Positions 9,897-19,119 are shown, counted from the first letter of the stretch. The stretch: 64,000 nucleotides of DNA from Paracoccaceae bacterium (GCA_030697175.1 JAUYQR010000013.1:19984-83983), one strand, 5' to 3'. Program-made: numbers and translations. Notes: generated from the sequence alone by a model not told the origin.

Positions 9897-12184
9897 GCCC
9901 GCGCCTCGTTGATCCAGGTCCAGATGCGCGACGGCGTGAAGGGCATCGCCACTTCGGTCACGCCCACCGGCGCCAGCGCATCGCGCACCGCGTTGGAGAT
10001 GGCTGCCAGCGCGCCCACGGTCCCCGCCTCGCCGCAGCCCTTCATGCCCAGGGGGTTGGTGCGGGTGGGAATTCCGCGTTCGGCAAAGCGGATCATCGGC
10101 AGATCATCCGCACGCGGCATGCCGTAATCCATGAAACTGCCGGTCACCACCTGCCCGGCTTCGTCCTGCACCAGCCATTCCGTGACCGCCTGCCCGAAGC
10201 CCTGCGCGATGCCGCCGTGGACCTGGCCTTCGACAAGATTCGGGGCCACCAGCACGCCGAAATCATCCATGACCGAATAACGCTCGACGGTCAGGCCGCC
10301 GGTTTCGGGGTCGATCTCCACCTCGGTGATATGCACGCCGTTCGGGAACGACCGCCCGTCAAGCTGGATGCGCTCCGACCGGTCGATCAGGTCTGCGCGC
10401 CCCTTGGTGCGCGCGAGCGCCGCCGCCTCGGCCAGCGTCAGGCGCAGGTTGGTGCCGGGCGCACCAAAGCGCAGGTCGTCGAAGCTGACGGCGTCCACCC
10501 CCCATTCCTCGGCCAGAAACGCCTCGAACCCCGCCACCATCGACAGCACCGTGGCCCGCGTGGCGGTGCCCTGCACGGTGACGGAACGCGAGCCGCCAGT
10601 GCCGCCGCCCTTGGCGATGCGGTCGCTGTCGCCTTCGACGATGCGGACCATCGACTGGTCGATCCCGGTCGCCTCGGCCACCATGCGGGAGAACACGCTT
10701 TCATGCCCCTGCCCGTTCGACTGGGTGCCGACGTACAGCGTGGCGCCGCCGTCCTCGTCCAGCACCAGTCGGGCGATTTCGTGCGAATCGCCAAGGATGG
10801 CTTCGATGTAGGAGGCGAGCCCAAGCCCCCGCAGCCGGCCTTTCGCCTTGGATGCCGCCGCCCGCGCGGCGTAGCCGGCCACGTCGGCCTGCGTGACCGC
10901 CGCGTCCAGCAAGCCCGCGAAATCGCCGCCGTCGATGCTTTCATCCGCCATCGTCACATAAGGAAAGCTGCGGATCGCGTTCTTCTGGCGCAGGGTGACC
11001 GGGTCCACGCCCAGTTGCCGCGCGGCCTCGTCCATCACCCGCTCGATGGTCAGGATCGCCTCGGGCCGCCCCGCGCCGCGATAGGCGTCGATCGGAACCG
11101 AGTTGGTGTAGACCCCGATCGCGGCAAGGCTGGCGACGGGGACATCATAGATGCCGGTCAGCACCTTGGAGAACAGTTCGGTCTGGATCGCCTGGCCGAA
11201 TTGCGAATTGTAGGCGCCAAGGTTCGACACCAGGGTGACCCGGTAGCCGGTGATCCTGTGGCCCGCGTCAAAGCCGATTTCGGCCTTGGCCACCAGATCG
11301 CGCCCGGCATTGTCGGTCAGCATCGCCTCGGCGCGGGTGGAAACCCAGGCCACGGGGCGCTGAAGTGCGCGGGCGGCGGCGGCGATCACCACGTATTCGG
11401 GGTAGGTCATCGCCTTCATGCCGAACCCGCCGCCGACATCGGGATTGGTCACCCGCACCTGCGCGCGAGGAAGGTTCAGCATCCGGGAAAGCTCGTTGCG
11501 CTGGGTCCAGACGCCCTGCCCGTTGACGCAAAGGTGCAGGCGGCCCTCGGTCCATTCGGCGAATGCCGCGCGCGGTTCCATCGGGGCGGCGGTGACGCGG
11601 TTGTGGACGACCTCCACCTCCAGCACATGCGCGGATTTTGCAAAGGCCGCCGCAACCCCGGCCTCGTCACCGATCACATAGTCGAAGGCGAGGTTCTGCG
11701 GGGCTTCGGGGTGAATGGTCGGCTCTTCAGGTTTCAGATGAAGAGCGACCTCGTGTGCGTTGATTTCTATGTCGATAAGGTCGATTGCGTCGCGCGCGGC
11801 CGCCAGCGTATCGGCCACCACCACCGCAATCGCCTCGCCCACGAAGCGCACCCGGCCTCTGGCCAGAACCGGGCGCTCTGGCGCTGCCCCAAGCCCGCCG
11901 CCGCGCGTGTCGATCTGGTCGCCCTTCATGCCCAGCGTGACACCCATCGCCTCCAGATCCGCCGACGCCAGCACCAGATGCACACCCGGCACCCCGCGCG
12001 CTGCCGACAGGTCCAAGGCGGCGATTTCCCCGTGCGGATGATCCGAGCGCAGGAACACCGCATGCAGCGCGCCCGCAGGCACCAGATCGGCGACGTAGCG
12101 GCCCTGCCCGGTCAGAAACCGCACATCCTCGCGCCGTTTCAACGGCTGCGCGGTTCCGAACTTCATCTGGCTTGCATTCATCAT
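9893..12184 (-). CDS. Xanthine-dehydrogenase-family molybdopterin-binding subunit, CoxL form-II-like
   Basis: Large (molybdenum) subunit of a xanthine oxidase/CO dehydrogenase-type hydroxylase, 763 residues. It has the N-terminal a/b hammerhead domain (about 20-125) and the two MoCo-binding domains (VTNPDVGGGFGMKAMTYPE). It carries AYRGAGR near residue 365, the motif of form II 'CoxL-like' proteins, not the AYXCSFR of true CO dehydrogenase. The catalytic Glu is in MKGCGEAGTVGA near the C-terminus. The substrate is unknown; CO oxidation is unlikely. Partner FAD (CoxM) and 2Fe-2S (CoxS) subunits are absent next to it, which is unusual. It sits between a decarboxylase and aguB, overlapping the latter by 4 bases. 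GGGGGA precedes the ATG at 12184. Confidence 0.9.
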   Translation of the reverse strand: MMNASQMKFGTAQPLKRREDVRFLTGQGRYVADLVPAGALHAVFLRSDHPHGEIAALDLSAARGVPGVHLVLASADLEAMGVTLGMKGDQIDTRGGGLGAAPERPVLARGRVRFVGEAIAVVVADTLAAARDAIDLIDIEINAHEVALHLKPEEPTIHPEAPQNLAFDYVIGDEAGVAAAFAKSAHVLEVEVVHNRVTAAPMEPRAAFAEWTEGRLHLCVNGQGVWTQRNELSRMLNLPRAQVRVTNPDVGGGFGMKAMTYPEYVVIAAAARALQRPVAWVSTRAEAMLTDNAGRDLVAKAEIGFDAGHRITGYRVTLVSNLGAYNSQFGQAIQTELFSKVLTGIYDVPVASLAAIGVYTNSVPIDAYRGAGRPEAILTIERVMDEAARQLGVDPVTLRQKNAIRSFPYVTMADESIDGGDFAGLLDAAVTQADVAGYAARAAASKAKGRLRGLGLASYIEAILGDSHEIARLVLDEDGGATLYVGTQSNGQGHESVFSRMVAEATGIDQSMVRIVEGDSDRIAKGGGTGGSRSVTVQGTATRATVLSMVAGFEAFLAEEWGVDAVSFDDLRFGAPGTNLRLTLAEAAALARTKGRADLIDRSERIQLDGRSFPNGVHITEVEIDPETGGLTVERYSVMDDFGVLVAPNLVEGQVHGGIAQGFGQAVTEWLVQDEAGQVVTGSFMDYGMPRADDLPMIRFAERGIPTRTNPLGMKGCGEAGTVGALAAISNAVRDALAPVGVTEVAMPFTPSRIWTWINEARA

Positions 12185-12206
12185 CGGTCCCCCATCACCG
12201 CAAACG

Positions 12207-12244
12207 CCAAGCGCCCGGCAGGAATTGTCCAGCCGGGCGCTTGG
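12207..12244. terminator. Strong hairpin between decarboxylase and CoxL-like gene
   Basis: CCAAGCGCCCGGC (12207-12219) and GCCGGGCGCTTGG (12232-12244) form a perfect 13-base stem around a 12-base loop. It lies just after the minus-strand decarboxylase gene. The clean T-run (TTTT) is on the plus-strand side; in the minus direction only CGTTTG follows. It could partly terminate or stabilise the decarboxylase transcript, giving different levels of the two downstream genes. Confidence 0.65.
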
Positions 12245-12266
12245 TTTTGTCGAAAGTTTCGTCGGA

Positions 12267-13412
12267 TCAGAGCTTCAGGCCCAGAACCGTCGCCATCTGC
12301 AAGTCGCCAAACCCGTTGAAGCGGGTGTTGGTGACGGTGGAATAAGACCCCATGCCGTGCCAGATCACATAGTCGCCCTCGGCGATGTCGGCGGGCAGCG
12401 GCAACTCGCCCGGCAGACGGTCGACCGAATCGCAGGTTGGCCCGAACACGATGCGGGGCTGCACCGGGCCGGTGCGGCGGGCGCCCTCGGCGGTCAGCAC
12501 TTCCATCCGGTCGATCACGCCGATCATCGGCAGTTCGGTCAGCGTGCCGTAGACACCATCGTTCAGGAACACATGGCTGTCGTCGCGCACCGCCTTGACC
12601 CGCGCGGCAAGCGAGAACGCATCGCCACAAAGTGCCCGGCCCGGTTCGCAGACCAGCAGCGGGCGATCCGCGCCAAAGGCTTCGGTGGCGACCCGGTCGA
12701 TCAACTGGAAGGTCGTCTCGATCTGCGGCACCACGGCATTGAGCCGATGGTTCGGAAAGCCGCCGCCGACGTTCAGCCGCGCGATGGTCACGCCAGCCTT
12801 TTGCGCAATCACCGCCGCCTCGCGGATGTAGAACTCCCACGCTGCCGGATCGGTGCATTGCGTGCCGGGGTGGAAGGTCAGCGACGGGATGAAGCCAGCG
12901 TCGGCCACCTCGCGCAGCAGTTCCACGGCCAGCTCGGACGTGGCCCCGAACTTGGCGCCGAAGTTGTAGGCGGCACCCGCCACCGGCAGCTTGAAGCGCA
13001 CCGAGATTTCGGTGCCTTCGGCCGGCACCATCTCGATCAGCTTGGCCAGTTCGGATTTCGAATCAACGCTGTAGGATTTCACCCCGCGCTCGACGGCATA
13101 GGCGATCTCGTGACGGGCGCGCACCGGGTTGTTGTAGTGGATCGCGGCATCCGGCGCCAAGCGGCGGATCAGGTCGATCTCGAACGGCGAGGCGCAGTCA
13201 TAGCCGCGGATGCCCGCCGCAGCGAGGTTTTCGACCATCGCTTCGCCGGGGTTCGACTTGACCGCGTAGGTCACCATGCCCGGAAAGCCGTCGATGAAGC
13301 GCCGCGCTGCCGCTTGTGCCACCGAAGGTGCGAAAAACAGCACCGGATTTTCCGGCTGCTGGTTGCGCAGGTATTCGGTCGGATTGGTCCAGATTGTCTT
13401 GGAGAGTCCCAT
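12267..13412 (-). CDS. Fold-III PLP-dependent amino acid decarboxylase (ornithine/lysine decarboxylase type)
   Basis: Alanine-racemase-fold decarboxylase of the eukaryotic-type ODC group, making putrescine or cadaverine. Its 381 residues match the family. PLP-lysine is Lys52 in TYAVKSNPG. The phosphate-binding loop is NVGGGFP (214-220), EPGRALCGD is at 256-264, and the catalytic Cys327-Asp328 pair lies in FGPTCDSVD, which identifies ODC/LDC rather than racemase. The neighbouring aguB fits a polyamine role. Substrate preference between ornithine and lysine cannot be read from the sequence. An Lrp-type regulator is divergent across 216 bases. Confidence 0.9.
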   Translation of the reverse strand: MGLSKTIWTNPTEYLRNQQPENPVLFFAPSVAQAAARRFIDGFPGMVTYAVKSNPGEAMVENLAAAGIRGYDCASPFEIDLIRRLAPDAAIHYNNPVRARHEIAYAVERGVKSYSVDSKSELAKLIEMVPAEGTEISVRFKLPVAGAAYNFGAKFGATSELAVELLREVADAGFIPSLTFHPGTQCTDPAAWEFYIREAAVIAQKAGVTIARLNVGGGFPNHRLNAVVPQIETTFQLIDRVATEAFGADRPLLVCEPGRALCGDAFSLAARVKAVRDDSHVFLNDGVYGTLTELPMIGVIDRMEVLTAEGARRTGPVQPRIVFGPTCDSVDRLPGELPLPADIAEGDYVIWHGMGSYSTVTNTRFNGFGDLQMATVLGLKL

Positions 13413-13577
13413 CGGCTGTCCTTTCTGCCAATGAAGACGCTTCGCCCTAACCCCCGCGCAGCTGTGGGACCGGGCACCAGCGTGGTTTCAAGTAAACCAG
13501 GCCAGGTGCGTATGAGCCGCCCTTTTCCTGCAATCGAGGATGCCGCATATGCTGGACAAACTCACCGAACAAAACTC

Positions 13578-13605
13578 TATAATTGTAGCGATACGTCGTT
13601 ATAAT
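13578..13605. promoter_or_regulatory. AT-rich control region between decarboxylase and Lrp-type gene
   Basis: Two perfect TATAAT hexamers occur on the plus strand at 13578-13583 and 13600-13605, within a locally AT-rich stretch unusual for this window. TATAA and TTATA form the ends of an imperfect dyad. TGGACA at 13553 could serve the first hexamer as -35 with a long 19-base spacing. The dyad may be an Lrp-family binding site; this is inference. The rest of 13413-13628 shows no gene. Confidence 0.4.
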
Positions 13606-13628
13606 GACGAAAAGGGTGGGCAGATTGC

Positions 13629-14060
13629 ATGGACGAACTTGATCGCAACATATTGGGGCTGCTTGGGGCCGATGCGCGGATGTCGGTGGCCACCCTGTCG
13701 CGGCGGCTGAAAGTCGCGCGGTCCACCATCCAGGCCCGGCTCGAACGGCTGGAGACCTCGGGCGTGATTGCCGGCTATACCCTGAAACTGGGTGAAGGCG
13801 CGCGCGAAGGCCGCCTGCGCGCCTCGGTTCTGCTGACCATCGAACCCCGCGCGCAAGCCGCCGTGCTGACCCGGCTGAAGTCGATCGCCGAGGTGGAGCG
13901 GGTGTTCACCACCTCGGGCCGGTTCGATCTGTTGATGCAGATCGCCTGCCCGAACACGCAAGTCTTGGATCAGGTGCTGGACCAGATCGGCGCGATGACC
14001 GGGGTGAAGGGGTCGGAAAGCCTGATCCACCTGTCGACAAAGATCGACCGCGCGGTCTGA
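13629..14060 (+). CDS. Lrp/AsnC family transcriptional regulator
   Basis: 143-residue feast/famine regulator. The N-terminal winged helix spans about residues 1-60 (MDELDRNILGLLGADARMSVATLSRRL, then the recognition helix in KVARSTIQARLERLE). The C-terminal RAM/AsnC effector domain follows from about residue 68. It is divergently arranged with the ornithine/lysine decarboxylase, so it probably controls that gene in response to an amino acid; this is inference from layout. Its stop is 2 bases from the end of the convergent TetR gene. Confidence 0.92.
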   Translation: MDELDRNILGLLGADARMSVATLSRRLKVARSTIQARLERLETSGVIAGYTLKLGEGAREGRLRASVLLTIEPRAQAAVLTRLKSIAEVERVFTTSGRFDLLMQIACPNTQVLDQVLDQIGAMTGVKGSESLIHLSTKIDRAV

Positions 14061-14062
14061 TC

Positions 14063-14644
14063 TTACGGCAGGGCGCGGCGGATTATTCCCGCCACCATCG
14101 CGTCGCGGGCGTCGGTCGGCAGGGTGCCGACAGTCCGCAACCGCCCCGCCGCAAGCAGATCGGCAAGGCCATGCGCAATGGCCCAGACCGCCGCCTCGTC
14201 TGCCGTGGTGCGCCCGCCAGCCGCCATGACCTGATCGACCAGATGCTGATACGCAGCCCGCGCCGCCGGGCCAAGGTCGGCGTCGGTGAAATCGGGGCGG
14301 TCCGATTGCCAAAGCAGGCGGAACAGCGTTGGCCGCGCGATGGCGAAATCCACATAGCCAAGCCCCGCAGCCACCAGTTGCGATGCCGGGTCGCCTGCGG
14401 CCACCGCTTCGCGTGCGGCTTGCGCGGCCAGAAACTGCCGGAAGCCTTCGGCGGCAAGGGCCGTCAGCAGCCCGCCCGCATCGCCGAAATGATGCGCCGG
14501 TGCCGCGTGGCTGACCCCTGCCCGCTTGGCAACCGAGCGCAGCGAAAACGCCTCGATCCCGCGCTCTGCCAGTTCGGCTTCGGCCGCTGCCAGCAAGGCC
14601 GCGCGCAGATCTCCGTGGTGGTAGGGTTTGTCGTCGCTGCTCAT
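14063..14644 (-). CDS. TetR/AcrR family transcriptional regulator
   Basis: 193 residues. The N-terminal HTH begins YHHGDLRAALLAAAEAELAERG and includes FSLRSVAKRAGVSHAAPAHHFGDAGGLLTALA (about 8-57), a clear TetR_N domain. The C-terminal part resembles the WHG-type ligand domain (TetR_C). It is divergent from the ABA4-like gene at 14745. The shared 100-base region contains an inverted repeat spanning both -35 boxes, so auto-repression and control of the neighbour are likely. Its -10 box ends only six bases before the ATG, so the message may be leaderless. Confidence 0.92.
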   Translation of the reverse strand: MSSDDKPYHHGDLRAALLAAAEAELAERGIEAFSLRSVAKRAGVSHAAPAHHFGDAGGLLTALAAEGFRQFLAAQAAREAVAAGDPASQLVAAGLGYVDFAIARPTLFRLLWQSDRPDFTDADLGPAARAAYQHLVDQVMAAGGRTTADEAAVWAIAHGLADLLAAGRLRTVGTLPTDARDAMVAGIIRRALP

Positions 14645-14650
14645 CCGCCT

Positions 14651-14679
14651 CGTCTAACAAGGGAACTTGGCAATGTCAA
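14651..14679 (-). promoter_or_regulatory. Promoter of the TetR-type gene
   Basis: Read on the minus strand: TTGACA (14679-14674), 17 bases, TAGACG (14656-14651). The ATG of the regulator begins at 14644, six bases past the -10, so transcription would start at or next to the ATG. AGGCGG in that gap touches the ATG and is too close to act as a normal ribosome-binding site. Confidence 0.6.
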
Positions 14680-14693
14680 AATTCATCTTGACA
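14674..14693. promoter_or_regulatory. Inverted repeat spanning both divergent -35 boxes
   Basis: TGTCAA-AATTCATC-TTGACA, with perfect 6-base arms. The left arm is the -35 of the TetR-type gene on the minus strand and the right arm is the -35 of the ABA4-like gene on the plus strand. A dimeric repressor bound here would close both promoters. The binding protein is inferred to be the adjacent TetR-type regulator. Confidence 0.6.
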
Positions 14694-14716
14694 GGGGACA
14701 GATGATCTGGCGTAAT
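14688..14716 (+). promoter_or_regulatory. Promoter of the ABA4-like operon
   Basis: TTGACA at 14688-14693, 17-base spacer, CGTAAT at 14711-14716. A good sigma-70-type -35 with a fair -10, 29 bases before the ATG at 14745. Confidence 0.6.
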
Positions 14717-14718
14717 CC

Positions 14719-14729
14719 TGACACTGTCA
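14719..14729. promoter_or_regulatory. Palindrome TGACACTGTCA, probable operator
   Basis: Perfect 5-1-5 palindrome placed directly after the -10 of the ABA4-like promoter, where a repressor would cover the transcription start. It shares the TGTCA/TGACA core with the inverted repeat at 14674-14693, suggesting two sites for one regulator. Confidence 0.55.
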
Positions 14730-14744
14730 AGATAAGAGGCTTCC

Positions 14745-15176
14745 ATGACCCCCGACGCCCTTTTCCAGTTGTCCGGCCCGCTTGCGCTATTCGGCTGGGG
14801 CGCGCTGGTGCTGTCGCCGCTGTCGCCGCTTTGGGCCGACCGGGTGGCGGCGCTGATCATTCCCATCCTGCTGTCGGTGGCCTACACCGCCCTTGTCCTC
14901 GCCTACTGGGCCGGCACGCCGGGCGGCTTTGGTTCCCTGGCCGAGGTGATGGCGCTGTTCACCACGCCCGGCGTGGCGCTGGCGGGGTGGCTGCACTACC
15001 TCGCCTTCGATCTGCTGGTCGGCGCCTGGATCACCAAAACCGCCCGCAGCGAAGGTATTTCCCATGCCTTTGCAATCCCTTGCCTGATCTTGACCTTCCT
15101 GTTCGGCCCCGCTGGCTTTCTGGCCTTTCACATCCTCCGCGCTTCCCGCGCCCTGACCGCAAAGGTTCCCGCATGA
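14745..15176 (+). CDS. ABA4-like family membrane protein (DUF4281)
   Basis: 143 residues with four hydrophobic segments (about 12-28, 34-52, 72-96 and 106-128). The opening QLSGPLALFGWGAL, the central HYLAFDLLVGAWI and the late FGPAGFLAFHI match the DUF4281/ABA4-like family, named after the plant neoxanthin-synthesis protein. The bacterial function is not established. AAGAGG lies before the ATG. The stop overlaps the next gene's start by 4 bases (ATGA at 15173), so the two membrane proteins are made together. TetR-type control is inferred. Confidence 0.85.
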   Translation: MTPDALFQLSGPLALFGWGALVLSPLSPLWADRVAALIIPILLSVAYTALVLAYWAGTPGGFGSLAEVMALFTTPGVALAGWLHYLAFDLLVGAWITKTARSEGISHAFAIPCLILTFLFGPAGFLAFHILRASRALTAKVPA

Positions 15177-15940
15177 CCGCACTTGCCCTTGCCGCCTCGC
15201 CGATCGACCGGATCCGTCAGGCCGCACCACAACTGACGGCGATCACCGCGATCCTGATCCTTGCCTCCGCTCCGATCCTGGTGGCAATGGCGATCGACCC
15301 GCGTGAATTTCAGGGCGAAAGCATCTGGCTGAAGCCGTTGAAGTTTCACATCGCCCTGGCGATCTACACCGGATCACTGGCATTTTATGCCCTTGCCCTG
15401 CCGCAAGCCCGCCTGCTCACGCGCAACTGGCGCATCTATCAGGGCGTTGTCGTTGCCGCAGTTGTGGGCGAAGTGATCTGGATCGGCGGTGCCGCAGCCC
15501 TTGGCACCGGGTCGCATTTCAACCTGACCGTTCCCGGCCTTTACGGCCTGATGGGCGTCGCGGCGGTCACGCTGACCTCGCTCAGCCTCGCGATGGGGGT
15601 GCTGTTCTGGAAGACCCGCGCCACCACGCTGCATCTGGGTCTGGCGCTTGGCCTGATCCTGACCTTCGTGCTGACCGTGGTGATCGCCGGCACCATGTCA
15701 TCGGGCAGCGGCCATCACATCGGCACGGCCGTGACCGGCGCGCGTGTGCCCGTGATGGGCTGGTCGCGCGAGGTGGGCGATCTGCGCGTGGCACATTTCC
15801 TTGCCACCCATGCGATGCACGCCGTCCCCCTTGCCGCGCTGACCGGGTCGCGGCCGGCGGTCTGGGCCACGGCGGCGGTCTATACCGCGCTGACGCTTGG
15901 CATCTTTGCACAGGCGCTGATGGGCCTGCCGCTGATCTGA
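15173..15940 (+). CDS. Integral membrane protein of unknown function
   Basis: 255 residues from the ATG at 15173, which overlaps the stop of the ABA4-like gene. There are about seven hydrophobic segments (near residues 20-40, 56-74, 88-106, 118-142, 148-172, 205-222 and 230-252). A conserved-looking stretch, [19 protein letters not shown], follows [11 protein letters not shown]. Histidines occur in GSGHHIG and in [13 protein letters not shown], which could bind haem or metal. I do not recognise a characterised family. The open frame continues upstream to 14171, but that part is antisense to the TetR gene. Confidence 0.82.
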   Translation: MTALALAASPIDRIRQAAPQLTAITAILILASAPILVAMAIDPREFQGESIWLKPLKFHIALAIYTGSLAFYALALPQARLLTRNWRIYQGVVVAAVVGEVIWIGGAAALGTGSHFNLTVPGLYGLMGVAAVTLTSLSLAMGVLFWKTRATTLHLGLALGLILTFVLTVVIAGTMSSGSGHHIGTAVTGARVPVMGWSREVGDLRVAHFLATHAMHAVPLAALTGSRPAVWATAAVYTALTLGIFAQALMGLPLI

Positions 15941-15998
15941 CGCTTTTCCTTTGCGGCGGCGCAGGCTAGAACCCGCGCGACCGCAGAGGGACAAGATC

Positions 15999-18900
15999 AT
16001 GCCGATGGAAAAGACCTTCAACGCCGCCGAGGCCGAGGCCCGCCTTTACGCGATGTGGGAGAGCATGGGCGCCTTCAGGGCCGGGGCCAACGCGCGTCCC
16101 GGCCAGCCCGCGTTTTCCGTGATGATCCCGCCGCCGAACGTGACCGGCGCGCTGCACATGGGCCACGCCTTCAACAACACCTTGCAGGACATCCTGACGC
16201 GCTGGCACCGGATGCAGGGCCACGACACGCTTTGGCAACCCGGCACCGACCACGCCGGCATCGCGACCCAGATGGTCACCGAACGCGAGATGGCGAAGAA
16301 CGGCGAACCCAGCCGCCGCGAGATGGGCCGCGAGGCGTTTCTTGCCCGCGTGTGGGACCAGAAACGCAAGTCCCGCGGCAACATCCGCGGCCAGTTGGAA
16401 CGCCTCGGCGCGTCTTGCGACTGGTCGCGCGAGGCTTTCACCATGTCCGGTGCCCCCGGCGCGCCTGCGGGCGAGGACGGCAACTTCCACGACGCCGTGA
16501 TCAAGGTGTTCGTCGACCTTTACCACAAGGGCCTGATCTATCGCGGCAAGCGCCTCGTCAACTGGGATCCGCATTTCGAGACCGCAATCTCCGACCTCGA
16601 AGTCGAGAATCTCGAAGTCGCAGGCCACATGTGGCACTTCAAATACCGCCTCGCGGGCGGCGAAACCTACGAATACGTCGAGAAAGACGCCGAAGGCACC
16701 GTCACCCTGCGCGAGACCCGCGACTACATCGCCATCGCCACGACGCGCCCCGAAACCATGCTCGGCGACGGTGCGGTGGCGGTTCACCCCACGGACGAAC
16801 GGTACAAACCCATCGTCGGCCGCATGGTCCACCTGCCGCTTTGCGACCGCCTGATCCCGATCATCACCGACGAATACCCCGACCCCACCTTCGGCTCGGG
16901 TGCCGTCAAGATCACCGGCGCGCATGACTTCAACGATTACGCGGTGGCCAAGCGCGGCAATATCCCCTGCTACCGCCTGATGGACAGCCGCGCCCGGATG
17001 CGCGCCGACGGTGCGCCCTATGCCGAGGCCGTGCTGCGCGCCCGCGAAATCGCCGCCGGTTCCCCCACCGACGAGACCGAGGTCGACAGCCTGAACCTGG
17101 TCCCCGAGAAATACCGCGGCCTCGACCGGCTCAAGGCCCGTGACCTGGTGGTGGCAGACATCACCGCCCAAGGCCTTGCCGTCACCACGCTCGTCAAGGA
17201 AACCGATCCCGAGACAGGCTCCGAACACCTGCGGCTGGAACCGGTGGTCGAGGCGAAAAAGATCATGCAGCCGTTCGGCGACCGCTCCAAGGTGGTGATC
17301 GAGCCGATGCTGACCGACCAGTGGTTCGTCGACACCGCAAAGATCGTGGAGCCCGCGCTGGAGGCGGTGCGCACCGGTCGCACGAAGATCATCCCGCCTT
17401 CGGGCGAGAAGACCTATTACCACTGGCTGGAGAATATCGAGCCCTGGTGCATCAGCCGCCAGCTTTGGTGGGGGCATCAGATTCCGGTTTGGTATGGGCC
17501 GCGCGCGGAAGGCCAGATGCGCGCCTCGATCGGGCCGGACGGGCGCCCGACCGGTGGGAAATGGGGCGACTTCCACTTGCGTTGGGACTCGGGAAGTCTG
17601 GTGCCCTTTTGCGCACCAACCTTCGAGGAAGCTGCAGTCCAAGCCCGGTGGTATTACGCCGAACAGTTCGGGATCGATCAGGACGCCGACCTCATCTTCA
17701 AAGTGATCGAGGCGTCGGAGCCACCGCTGTCAGAAACCGGCTGGTCGCGGATCTCGCTTATCCGCGACCCCGACGTTCTCGACACCTGGTTCTCCTCCGG
17801 CCTCTGGCCGATCGGCACGCTTGGCTGGCCTGAGCAAACTCCGGAACTTGAACGCTATTTCCCGACCTCGGTCCTCGTGACCGGGCAGGATATCCTGTTC
17901 TTCTGGGTCGCCCGGATGATGATGATGCAGTTGGCCGTGGTGGGTGACGTGCCGTTCCACACCGTCTACCTGCACGGCCTGGTGCGCGACGCCAAGGGCA
18001 AGAAGATGTCGAAGTCGCTTGGCAACGTCATCGACCCGCTGGAGATCATCGACGAATACGGCGCCGATGCGCTGCGCTTTGCCAATGCGGCGATGGCAAG
18101 CCTCGGCGGTGTGCTGAAACTCGACACCAGCCGCATCGCCGGCTACCGCAACTTTGGCACCAAGCTCTGGAACGCCTGCCGCTTTGCCGAGATGAACGGG
18201 GTCTGGGACGGTCACGCCACCGGCCCCGCCCCCACGCCGAAGGCCACCGTCAACCAGTGGATCATCGGTGAAGCCGCCCGCACCCTGGCCGAGGTGAACG
18301 CCGCGCTCGCGGATTACCGCTTCGATCAGGCCGCAGATGCGCTTTACAAGTTCGTCTGGGGCAAGGTCTGCGACTGGTATGTCGAATTCGCCAAGCCCCT
18401 GTTCGACGGCCCCGAGGCGGCCGAGACGCGGGCGACGATGGCCTGGGTGCTGGACCAGTCGATGATCCTCTTGCACCCGATGATGCCCTTCATCACCGAA
18501 GAGCTGTGGCAGACCACCGGCACCCGGGCCAAGCCGCTCGTTCACACCGACTGGCCCGGCTACGGCCTTGATCTGATTGACGCCAAGGCCGACGCCGAGA
18601 TGAACTGGGTCACCACCCTGATCGACGAGATTCGCTCCGCCCGGGCGCAGATGCATGTGCCGGTCGGCCTGAAACTCGACATGGTCGCCACCACGCTCGA
18701 CGATGCCGCCCGCGCCGCCTGGGGCCGGAACGAGGCGCTGATCAAGCGCCTCGCCCGGATCGAGGCGCTGAGCGAAGGCCCCGCCCCGAAAGGCGCGATC
18801 TCGGTCGCGGTCGAGGGGGCGGCCTTCGCCATCCCCCTCGCCGGGATCATCGACATCACCGAGGAAAAGGCCCGCCTGACCAAGGCCGCAGACAAGCTCG

Positions 18901-19061
18901 CCAAGGAAATCGGTGGCCTGAAAGTGCGTCTCAACAACCCCAACTTCGCCAGATCCGCCCCCGAAGATGTGGTCGAGGAAGCCCGTTCCAATCTTGAGGC
19001 GCGCGAAGACGAGGCCGCCAAACTCCAGGCAGCCCTCACCCGCCTCGCCGACCTCGCCTGA
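15999..19061 (+). CDS. valS: Valyl-tRNA synthetase
   Basis: Charges tRNA-Val. 1020 residues from ATG 15999 (CAGAGGG lies 8 bases before); a second ATG at 16005 is possible. The class Ia features are in order: [17 protein letters not shown] (HIGH motif, about residue 45-60), the CP1 editing domain (about 200-430, including [17 protein letters not shown]), [12 protein letters not shown] at about residue 668-680, the anticodon-binding domain, and a C-terminal coiled-coil tRNA arm (about 950-1015). The CP1-side segment around residues 500-560 looks longer than in E. coli. A GC-rich hairpin follows the stop. Confidence 0.97.
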   Translation: MPMEKTFNAAEAEARLYAMWESMGAFRAGANARPGQPAFSVMIPPPNVTGALHMGHAFNNTLQDILTRWHRMQGHDTLWQPGTDHAGIATQMVTEREMAKNGEPSRREMGREAFLARVWDQKRKSRGNIRGQLERLGASCDWSREAFTMSGAPGAPAGEDGNFHDAVIKVFVDLYHKGLIYRGKRLVNWDPHFETAISDLEVENLEVAGHMWHFKYRLAGGETYEYVEKDAEGTVTLRETRDYIAIATTRPETMLGDGAVAVHPTDERYKPIVGRMVHLPLCDRLIPIITDEYPDPTFGSGAVKITGAHDFNDYAVAKRGNIPCYRLMDSRARMRADGAPYAEAVLRAREIAAGSPTDETEVDSLNLVPEKYRGLDRLKARDLVVADITAQGLAVTTLVKETDPETGSEHLRLEPVVEAKKIMQPFGDRSKVVIEPMLTDQWFVDTAKIVEPALEAVRTGRTKIIPPSGEKTYYHWLENIEPWCISRQLWWGHQIPVWYGPRAEGQMRASIGPDGRPTGGKWGDFHLRWDSGSLVPFCAPTFEEAAVQARWYYAEQFGIDQDADLIFKVIEASEPPLSETGWSRISLIRDPDVLDTWFSSGLWPIGTLGWPEQTPELERYFPTSVLVTGQDILFFWVARMMMMQLAVVGDVPFHTVYLHGLVRDAKGKKMSKSLGNVIDPLEIIDEYGADALRFANAAMASLGGVLKLDTSRIAGYRNFGTKLWNACRFAEMNGVWDGHATGPAPTPKATVNQWIIGEAARTLAEVNAALADYRFDQAADALYKFVWGKVCDWYVEFAKPLFDGPEAAETRATMAWVLDQSMILLHPMMPFITEELWQTTGTRAKPLVHTDWPGYGLDLIDAKADAEMNWVTTLIDEIRSARAQMHVPVGLKLDMVATTLDDAARAAWGRNEALIKRLARIEALSEGPAPKGAISVAVEGAAFAIPLAGIIDITEEKARLTKAADKLAKEIGGLKVRLNNPNFARSAPEDVVEEARSNLEAREDEAAKLQAALTRLADLA

Positions 19062-19094
19062 TTTCTTCTGTTCCCAAATATCCCGCGGGGGGTC

Positions 19095-19119
19095 GAAGGG
19101 GGGCGCGAAGCCCCCCTTC
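19095..19119. terminator. valS terminator-like hairpin
   Basis: GAAGGGGGGC and GCCCCCCTTC form a perfect 10-base stem around the loop GCGAA, 34 bases after the valS stop. The U-tract is short (TTCT is partly in the stem), so it may be a terminator or an mRNA 3' end stabiliser. Confidence 0.6.

Noticed and set aside
9893..12184. Aerobic CO dehydrogenase large subunit
   Set aside because: It has AYRGAGR, not the AYXCSFR motif of form I CoxL, and lacks coxM and coxS neighbours.
9758..12319. 853-residue plus-strand open frame
   Set aside because: Lies wholly opposite the CoxL-like gene and aguB, has no family motif and is rich in Arg/His/Gln, so it is a coding shadow.
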